NCBI GenBank assembly: GCA_947625015.1
Contig: CANQMR010000003.1
Coordinates: 62,001-126,000 of the forward strand
DNA: 64,000 nt
DNA from: an uncultured Lachnospiraceae bacterium
GTDB lineage: Bacteria; Bacillota; Clostridia; Lachnospirales; Lachnospiraceae
Direction: 5' to 3'
Part shown: positions 58,773 through 64,000 of the stretch, one piece after another
Position numbering within the stretch: position 1 is the first letter of the stretch
Layout: every line of letters starts with the position of its first letter
The notes under the pieces: generated by a model
Seen by the model: the letters and a program-made list of their open reading frames with translations, nothing else
The model's database searches: none
Told to the model about the DNA's origin: nothing
Translations under genes and position numbers: made by a program

Positions 58773-59052
58773 ACTTTGACCTCATATCAGAAAGCACATC
58801 ATCTGCATCCCGATACTTTCCCTGTTCTCTGGAATTGTTTAGTTTTGCAATCATCTCGGATTCTGTCATTGGCGCATAGGGATTATTCTCTACTGTGTGC
58901 CTCTTAATTTCAAAAGGAAATCCATTCAAGGCAACTGCCTGTTTCAAAAACATTCTAATAGCAGTTGTTGTATCCGTCCCTAAGTCCTTAAACAAAGAAT
59001 CTGATTTTATTTTTAAATCGTCGTCTACCCTTACTTGAATTGTACTTGCCAT
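58762..59052 (-). CDS. RelB/DinJ family antitoxin
   Basis: 96 residues, ribbon-helix-helix N-terminus (ASTIQVRVDDDLKIKSDSLFKDLGTDTTTAIRMFLKQAV) and a disordered toxin-wrapping C-terminus (MIAKLNNSREQGKYRDADDVLSDMRS). ATG at 59052 has GGAGG upstream; the longer frame to 59139 lacks a site. Forms a type II toxin-antitoxin pair with the downstream RelE/ParE gene and probably represses its own promoter. Confidence 0.88.
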   Translation of the reverse strand: MASTIQVRVDDDLKIKSDSLFKDLGTDTTTAIRMFLKQAVALNGFPFEIKRHTVENNPYAPMTESEMIAKLNNSREQGKYRDADDVLSDMRSKYGL

Positions 59053-59128
59053 AATAACACCTCCATATTTATTATAATGCAATTTCATTATCAAATCAAT
59101 ACATCTGCACTTCATTTTCCTGCAAATA

Positions 59129-59171
59129 AAATACAGCATTTCCTGCTACATTGGCAAAAAATGCTGTATTT
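59129..59171 (-). terminator. Terminator of the TetR gene
   Basis: Minus strand AATACAGCATT/AATGCTGTATT stem with long loop and T run, right after the TetR stop. Confidence 0.75.
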
Positions 59172-59178
59172 CCCTATT

Positions 59179-59811
59179 CTATCTCTCGTCCGCTTCCCCG
59201 CTGTCAGCCCCGGTTATCTCAAAGTTGCTAATCAACTGTCGAATCAGCGGATACAAAACCTCCTTTAATTCAGGCAGCGTTACCGGCTGTTCATAGAGAA
59301 TCACATTGTGGGCTGTGGAATTAACCAGTTCCACAATCATAAAAATCAGCATTTCCTGATTCTTAAATTTCCGGTCCGTTTCCTGAAACAGTTTTTCTAT
59401 AAATTCCTCTGCGTTTAGCGCTTTATCCATAGGCATGCTCATAATGGCATGCCGGAAAATTCCCCAGCTTAGGTTCTTAGCGATAAAGCGGAGCAACACC
59501 TTGTTATCATTTAACTGGTTTAACACATTATCGACCAGAAAAATCACTTTTTCCTCAAAGCCCTTTATCTTTTCCTCATGGAGCGCCAACTGGGCCTTTT
59601 CAAAAATCTGCGATGCCTTTTTCCGGATCAGATAATCCCTTACTTCATATTTATCCTTAAAATACAGATAAAATGTGCCTTTCGCCAGCTTTGCCTTTTC
59701 CATAATATCCGCAATGGAAGTATCGTTTAATCCCTTTTCAATGAACAGAGAAAAGGCCGAATCGACAATGGCGTCTTTCTTTTTTTTCTTATTATCCTCC
59801 AGTTTACCCAT
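59179..59811 (-). CDS. TetR family regulator of the YhgE/MMPL export pair
   Basis: 210 residues: HTH region ALFIEKGLNDTSIADIMEKAKLAKGTFYLYFKDKYEVRDYLI and a helical C-terminal domain. Directly downstream of the YhgE-like and MMPL genes (130 bp, with a hairpin and a possible own promoter). It most likely represses that export pair and senses a membrane-active compound, which is inference. Confidence 0.9.
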   Translation of the reverse strand: MGKLEDNKKKKKDAIVDSAFSLFIEKGLNDTSIADIMEKAKLAKGTFYLYFKDKYEVRDYLIRKKASQIFEKAQLALHEEKIKGFEEKVIFLVDNVLNQLNDNKVLLRFIAKNLSWGIFRHAIMSMPMDKALNAEEFIEKLFQETDRKFKNQEMLIFMIVELVNSTAHNVILYEQPVTLPELKEVLYPLIRQLISNFEITGADSGEADER

Positions 59812-59879
59812 GTGTTACCTCCTCTTGTGCCTGCTCCCGATTCCCCTATCCCATAACGCAAGTATAACACAAACTGTTT

Positions 59880-59920
59880 CTGCCGCAAACCCGCAGCCTG
59901 AAACGGCGGATTTGCGGCAG
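59880..59920 (-). terminator. Perfect 10-bp hairpin after the YhgE-like gene
   Basis: CTGCCGCAAA/TTTGCGGCAG stem with a 21-base loop; TTGCGG-N16-TATACT overlaps its 3' arm, so TetR may have its own promoter here. No T run, so termination is partial at best. Confidence 0.5.
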
Positions 59921-59941
59921 CTTTTGTCAAACAAGTTCTGA

Positions 59942-61906
59942 TTAATCTTCGCTGTCAGAAATCTCAGCAGTCTGGAAAATGAATTTTACTTTTCCGTTCA
60001 TTCCGTCTGCAATGCCGGAATAAGATTTGTAAACCGCCTTGTCTCCGGTGAGGGACTGGAACCGGTCTAATACCGTCTTAATGTTGTCGTTAAATTCATT
60101 CTGAAGCTTGCCTGTTCCCTCATTTTTAAATTTATTCATGCCGGACACGAGGTCTAAAGAACCGCTCTGTAATTTATTGATACCGGCAGTCACATCATTT
60201 GTGGCGGTCTTAAGGCTTCCCACGCCTTTGGAAAGGTCTGTGGCTCCTTTGGAAAGCTCCTTGGCAGAACTGTTAAGGGTTGCAGAGCTTTTGGTAATCT
60301 GGCTGATTCCCTCCGTAATCGTGGTACTGCTTGCCTCTAACTGGGCTGCGCCTTTTAACAGGGCTTCATTATTGCTGCTCAACTGCTGAACACCCGCATA
60401 CAGGTTGGAAACTCCGCCGGCAATGTCTGTAATTCCTGCGCTAATCGTTTCGTCAGATGCTATTAGCTTCTTACCACCCGCTGTGAGGTTGGTAAGCGCA
60501 CTTAAGTCTGGCGCTCCGTTTTGAAGATTAGAAATTGTTTTTCCCATTTTCTGAATCTCTCCTAACATAACACCTATCTCTTCTTTTTGGGTATTATCGG
60601 TCAAGTCGTTTTGTAACTTCAGTAATTCACTCCCCAATGATTGAAGGTCACTCGCTAAGTCTTGCGCTGCCCCATTAATCCCACTTAACGTACCCGTCAC
60701 ATTGCCTGTCAACACATCTACTCCATTAATATAACCCTTCAATCCTTCGGAGAACTGCCCATACTGCGCCGGTAAATCCTTCGTCCCCGCATACAATGTT
60801 CCGATGCCTGCGTCAATCTGTTTCTCCCCTTCCACATAGCTCTTTACGCCCTGGGTAAGAGACTTAGTACCTGTGATATACTGGCCGGTACCGTCTGTCA
60901 GGCTCTTTACACCGGCCGTATATTGGGATATTCCCGTTTTCAGTTTCCCCGCGCCGTCCGCTAAATCCGACGCTCCCGTCTTAGCAGTTCCCACTCCTGC
61001 CGCATAGGTTTTAAAGCTGCTCTGTAGGGTGGTAAGACCGTCGGACAAGTCGGAAGAACCGGTCAGCAATTCATCTGTTGCACCGACTAAATCATTGACC
61101 GCATTTTCCACATCCTGAATATCATTTTCCTCATCTAAATCAATGTCAGAAAACTCATTGGAAGATGCTACGGTATAGATTGCGTCCATGGAAAAATCCT
61201 TTACCTCGGCGGTAATGGTTACGGTATCGCTGATTTTCTTTTCCATTTCCTCCTTGATATCGCCGGACAGCTTCAGGCTATCGGCAAGGCCGGGAACGCC
61301 GTATGCCACCAAAATCTGGTTAGAACCTTCTGACACCACCTTGCCCTGACTGACCTCGACCTCTGAAAACTGGTCCACAGGCAGGATAACGGCGGACGCC
61401 ATTAAAAACGGCGTGTTCAGCTTTGTGGTCTCCCCGTCAATCTTATCCTCATAGGTGGCGTTATTCTCATACTGTATCGTCATTTCCAGCTTACCGCTCT
61501 TGCCCGCCATCTCTGAAGCCTTCATCTGTTTTCCGTCCAGTTTGTAGGAAATCTTTACGCCCACAGGAAGGGCTGCATTGCTTTTCCCCTGATAGTAAAT
61601 GTCTGCGTTGTCCGCTTTCCATGTAAGGGTTCCGTCCTCTTTTTGCTGGAACTCCTCGTCTCCCTTTACATTCTCGATATCCGTCAGGTTAGATACATCC
61701 GAAATATCCTCTTTTCCGGCAACATTTTTTAACCAGTCGGAAACGGTAATCTCATCTACCGTACCGTCGGCGTCCTGATTCACATATACGGTTTCTTCCT
61801 TTTCCACATTGCCCGCCGCATAGGATACATTTCCTGCGGCAGATACCATACTGATTGCCATTGCGGCGCTTAAGGTAAGCGCACATGTCTTTTTTAAATA
61901 TTTCAT
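59942..61906 (-). CDS. YhgE-like repeat protein partnered with an MMPL transporter
   Basis: 654 residues with a signal peptide (cleavage near VSYAAG) and no further membrane segment. The body is dominated by degenerate repeats of about 10-14 residues of the type ADGAGKLKTGISQYTAGVKSLTDG and related G-x-x-x-L units, which form the elongated helical rod seen in YhgE/Pip and phage infection proteins. Here it is secreted rather than membrane anchored. It follows the MMPL gene by 38 bp and so is probably its outer partner in moving lipids or peptides across the envelope. Confidence 0.82.
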   Translation of the reverse strand: MKYLKKTCALTLSAAMAISMVSAAGNVSYAAGNVEKEETVYVNQDADGTVDEITVSDWLKNVAGKEDISDVSNLTDIENVKGDEEFQQKEDGTLTWKADNADIYYQGKSNAALPVGVKISYKLDGKQMKASEMAGKSGKLEMTIQYENNATYEDKIDGETTKLNTPFLMASAVILPVDQFSEVEVSQGKVVSEGSNQILVAYGVPGLADSLKLSGDIKEEMEKKISDTVTITAEVKDFSMDAIYTVASSNEFSDIDLDEENDIQDVENAVNDLVGATDELLTGSSDLSDGLTTLQSSFKTYAAGVGTAKTGASDLADGAGKLKTGISQYTAGVKSLTDGTGQYITGTKSLTQGVKSYVEGEKQIDAGIGTLYAGTKDLPAQYGQFSEGLKGYINGVDVLTGNVTGTLSGINGAAQDLASDLQSLGSELLKLQNDLTDNTQKEEIGVMLGEIQKMGKTISNLQNGAPDLSALTNLTAGGKKLIASDETISAGITDIAGGVSNLYAGVQQLSSNNEALLKGAAQLEASSTTITEGISQITKSSATLNSSAKELSKGATDLSKGVGSLKTATNDVTAGINKLQSGSLDLVSGMNKFKNEGTGKLQNEFNDNIKTVLDRFQSLTGDKAVYKSYSGIADGMNGKVKFIFQTAEISDSED

Positions 61907-61944
61907 AACAATTCCCTCCTATTTCTTAAATCGTTCCAAATCAT

Positions 61945-64000
61945 TTATTCTTTCGTCTTTCCAATGGGAATATGCCGCATATCCCATGTTGTCTTGCAGA
62001 TAACCGGATCAAATACCCAGAGCAGTGCAGGCAGTACGCATACCACCACAATCACGCTGATTATGGCTCCCCTTGCCAACAGGGTACAAATAGAACCAAT
62101 CATATCAATGCTGGAATAAAGCGTAATTCCAAATGTCGCCGCAAAGAAGCAGGAACCGCTGATGATAATGGACTTAATGGAAGTCTTATGGGCAATGGAA
62201 ATCGCCTCCTGCTTGCTTAAGCCCCCGATTCGTTCCTTATAGTAACGGCTGGTCATCAATATCGCATAATCCACCGTTGCCCCTAACTGGATACTGCCGA
62301 TGACAATGCTTGCCACAAACACAAGCGATGTATGGCTGTAATACGGAATCGCCATATTGATAAAAATGGCAAACTCTATGACTGCAACCAAAATGACAGG
62401 CAGGGAAATGGATTTAAACGTAAACAGGATAATGATGAAAATTGCTATAATCGACAGGTAATTGACATTCTTTAAATCCACATTGGTAACATCCATCAAA
62501 TCCTTTGTCAGCGGCGCTTCCCCGATTACCATAGAGGAGGAATCCACCTTTTTCACAATATCGTTAAGCTCTGCAATCTGCCGGTTCACCTCGTCAGAGG
62601 CCGTCTTATAATTGGAACAGATAAACATCAGCTCGTAATTATCGCCGGTAAGCATGCTCCGGTATTCATCAGGTATCATGGACTCCGGTACATTAACGCC
62701 CAAAAAGGAATTCATGCCCACTACCCATTTCACGCCTTTTACCTTTTCCATATCGTTAATCGCTTCCGTTTTTAGCTTGGCGTCCAAACCGGAGGGCATC
62801 ATGACAATGTGCATGACATTCATGTCAAATTCCTCCTCCAGCTTCTTGTTGGCAATGGAAGAAGGAATATCCTCCGGCAGCCCCCTGTCCAGATTATAGT
62901 AAATGGATATATGGTTGTTGCCATAAGCCGCCGGCACCATGCCGATAACAAAGACCAATATGGCAATCCATCTGTATTTAATGATAAAAGCCGACAGCTT
63001 ATGGAACTGAGGCAGCAGCTCTTTATGGGAAAATTTTTCAATGCCCTTATCAAATACAAGAATCAGGCAGGGCAGCAGAGTGACACAGACAATTACTCCG
63101 ATGACAACACCCTTCGACATTACAATTCCCAAATCTTTTCCCAGCGCAAAGGTCATGGCGCAAAGGGCGGCAAATCCTGCTACAGTGGTTAAGGAGCTGC
63201 CGCAGACGGAACGGAAGGTATTGGATATGGCATGGGCCATTGCCCGCTCCCTGTCTTCTGGGAACCGCTCCTTGTTGGCCCGGTAGCTTTCCAACAAAAA
63301 TATGGAATAATCCATGGTAACGCCTAATTGAAGCACCGCCGTTAAGGCAGTCGTGATGTAACTGGTCTCTCCGAGAAAATAATTGCTCCCTAAATTGTAA
63401 ACGACGGCCAGACCGATACCGGACAAAAAGATAACCGGCGTCAGGAAGGAATCCATGGTAATCATCAGCACAAGCAATGTAAGCAGGGCCGCAATCACGA
63501 CATAAATCGGTATCTCGCTTAAAGCTAAGTCCTTTACATCTGTTACCAGTCCCGTCATGCCGGATATAAAGCATTTCTCCCCTACCAGCTTGCGAAGCTC
63601 AGAAACCGCCTGCATGGAATTATCCGCTGAAGTTGTGTCGTCAAACAGCGCAATCAGCATGGTGGCGTCCCCATGAAACAATGTTTCCTGAATCTCCTTT
63701 GGCAGCATTTCGGTGGGTACGGTAATATCCATAACGCTGTCATACCAGAGGACGTCTTTTACATGCTCAACTCCCTTAATCTCCTCCTCCAAAGCGCTGA
63801 CATCCTTCATTGGCATATTCTCAACGATAATCATTGAAAATGCACCCATTCCAAATTCATCTACCATAATATTCTGCCCGGATACCGTTTCCAATGATTC
63901 CGGAAGATAACTCAGCAGATCATAATTGGTTCTGGTCTTCACCATGCCAATAACAGAAGGAATGAGTAACAGAATACTCAAAGCGATAATCAGCGCCTTG
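61945..64000 (-). CDS. MMPL/RND family transporter, 5' end beyond window
   Basis: At least 684 residues. Two halves, each an outer loop domain plus a group of membrane segments: TMDYSIFLLESYRANKERFPEDRERAMAHAISNT in the first, GATVDYAILMTSRYYKERIGGLSKQEAISIAHK in the second, the paired MMPL signature. The frame is open to the last base; the TTG at 63981 is not the true start because the hydrophobic N-terminus (LIIALSILLLIPSVI) continues upstream. Likely exports lipids, glycolipids or peptides with the YhgE-like protein. Confidence 0.92.
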   Translation of the reverse strand, partial: KALIIALSILLLIPSVIGMVKTRTNYDLLSYLPESLETVSGQNIMVDEFGMGAFSMIIVENMPMKDVSALEEEIKGVEHVKDVLWYDSVMDITVPTEMLPKEIQETLFHGDATMLIALFDDTTSADNSMQAVSELRKLVGEKCFISGMTGLVTDVKDLALSEIPIYVVIAALLTLLVLMITMDSFLTPVIFLSGIGLAVVYNLGSNYFLGETSYITTALTAVLQLGVTMDYSIFLLESYRANKERFPEDRERAMAHAISNTFRSVCGSSLTTVAGFAALCAMTFALGKDLGIVMSKGVVIGVIVCVTLLPCLILVFDKGIEKFSHKELLPQFHKLSAFIIKYRWIAILVFVIGMVPAAYGNNHISIYYNLDRGLPEDIPSSIANKKLEEEFDMNVMHIVMMPSGLDAKLKTEAINDMEKVKGVKWVVGMNSFLGVNVPESMIPDEYRSMLTGDNYELMFICSNYKTASDEVNRQIAELNDIVKKVDSSSMVIGEAPLTKDLMDVTNVDLKNVNYLSIIAIFIIILFTFKSISLPVILVAVIEFAIFINMAIPYYSHTSLVFVASIVIGSIQLGATVDYAILMTSRYYKERIGGLSKQEAISIAHKTSIKSIIISGSCFFAATFGITLYSSIDMIGSICTLLARGAIISVIVVVCVLPALLWVFDPVICKTTWDMRHIPIGKTKE

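Noticed and set aside
1-64000. CRISPR arrays, tRNA or rRNA genes, insertion sequences, prophage
   Set aside because: I saw no regularly spaced repeats, no tRNA-like cloverleaf or rRNA sequence and no transposase, integrase or phage structural gene.

Overview
The window looks like the chromosome of a spore-forming, motile, anaerobic clostridium, most probably a Lachnospiraceae-type gut Firmicute. The support is a complete spoIIA operon (spoIIAA-spoIIAB-sigF), five spoVA genes, a T-box leader on aspS, strong AAGGAGG ribosome sites, sigma-A promoters close to consensus, a flagellin lysine methylase (fliB), candidate sigma-D (flagellar) promoters, and several protein families frequent in gut Clostridia. 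Genus and species cannot be fixed from sequence alone. Both window ends cut genes: a class A penicillin-binding protein at the left and an MMPL/RND permease at the right.

Layout. 0-17 kb: PBP1A; spoVAE-spoVAD on the minus strand; a minus-strand block (small lipoprotein, orphan CbiT-like protein, unusual ABC-ATPase, Na/Pi transporter, T-box-controlled aspS, fliB, proB, DHH phosphoesterase); then spoVAA-spoVAB-spoVAC on the plus strand. The spoVA set is therefore split in two halves of opposite orientation, as a single inversion of about 4.0-16.85 kb would produce. 17-21 kb: four small secreted-looking or flagellum-like proteins of unknown function, with mntP among them. 21-32 kb: aroB; a substrate-binding lipoprotein coupled to a diguanylate cyclase; a BlaI-M56-LytTR regulatory module; spoIIA; a TPR membrane protein; a 49-residue unannotated gene; folC and queF. 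32-39 kb: a TauE-type permease, an XRE regulator, and a second BlaI-M56 module that leads straight into three tandem paralogues of unknown function. 39-57 kb: a DUF7010-like membrane protein, a macrodomain protein and an AAA/DUF4143 protein, then a long minus-strand redox island (six flavodoxin-fold genes or domains, three aldo-keto reductases, an amidohydrolase, a CMD-cupin fusion, a DUF4405-SUMF1-flavodoxin fusion, DUF362, a permease, a flavin reductase, TetR and MarR regulators, TSCPD, glutathione peroxidase). 57-64 kb: TraX-like, SRPBCC and PNPOx proteins, a RelB/RelE pair, and a TetR/YhgE-like/MMPL export set.

Most interesting lead: a dispersed family of small unknown proteins (16.9-21.0 and 34.4-37.0 kb) tied together by sigma-D-like promoter elements and by a recurring leader hairpin whose tetraloop is (C/T)GGA, placed upstream of a GGA-containing ribosome site. 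That is the layout of CsrA-controlled flagellar messages. One branch sits in an operon with a BlaI repressor and an M56 membrane protease that lacks a beta-lactam sensor domain. This suggests, but does not prove, a flagellar-regulon set of exported proteins with its own proteolytic signalling switch. Second lead: both divergent intergenic regions of the window (14.5-15.2 and 32.4-32.9 kb) are filled by long imperfect inverted repeats.
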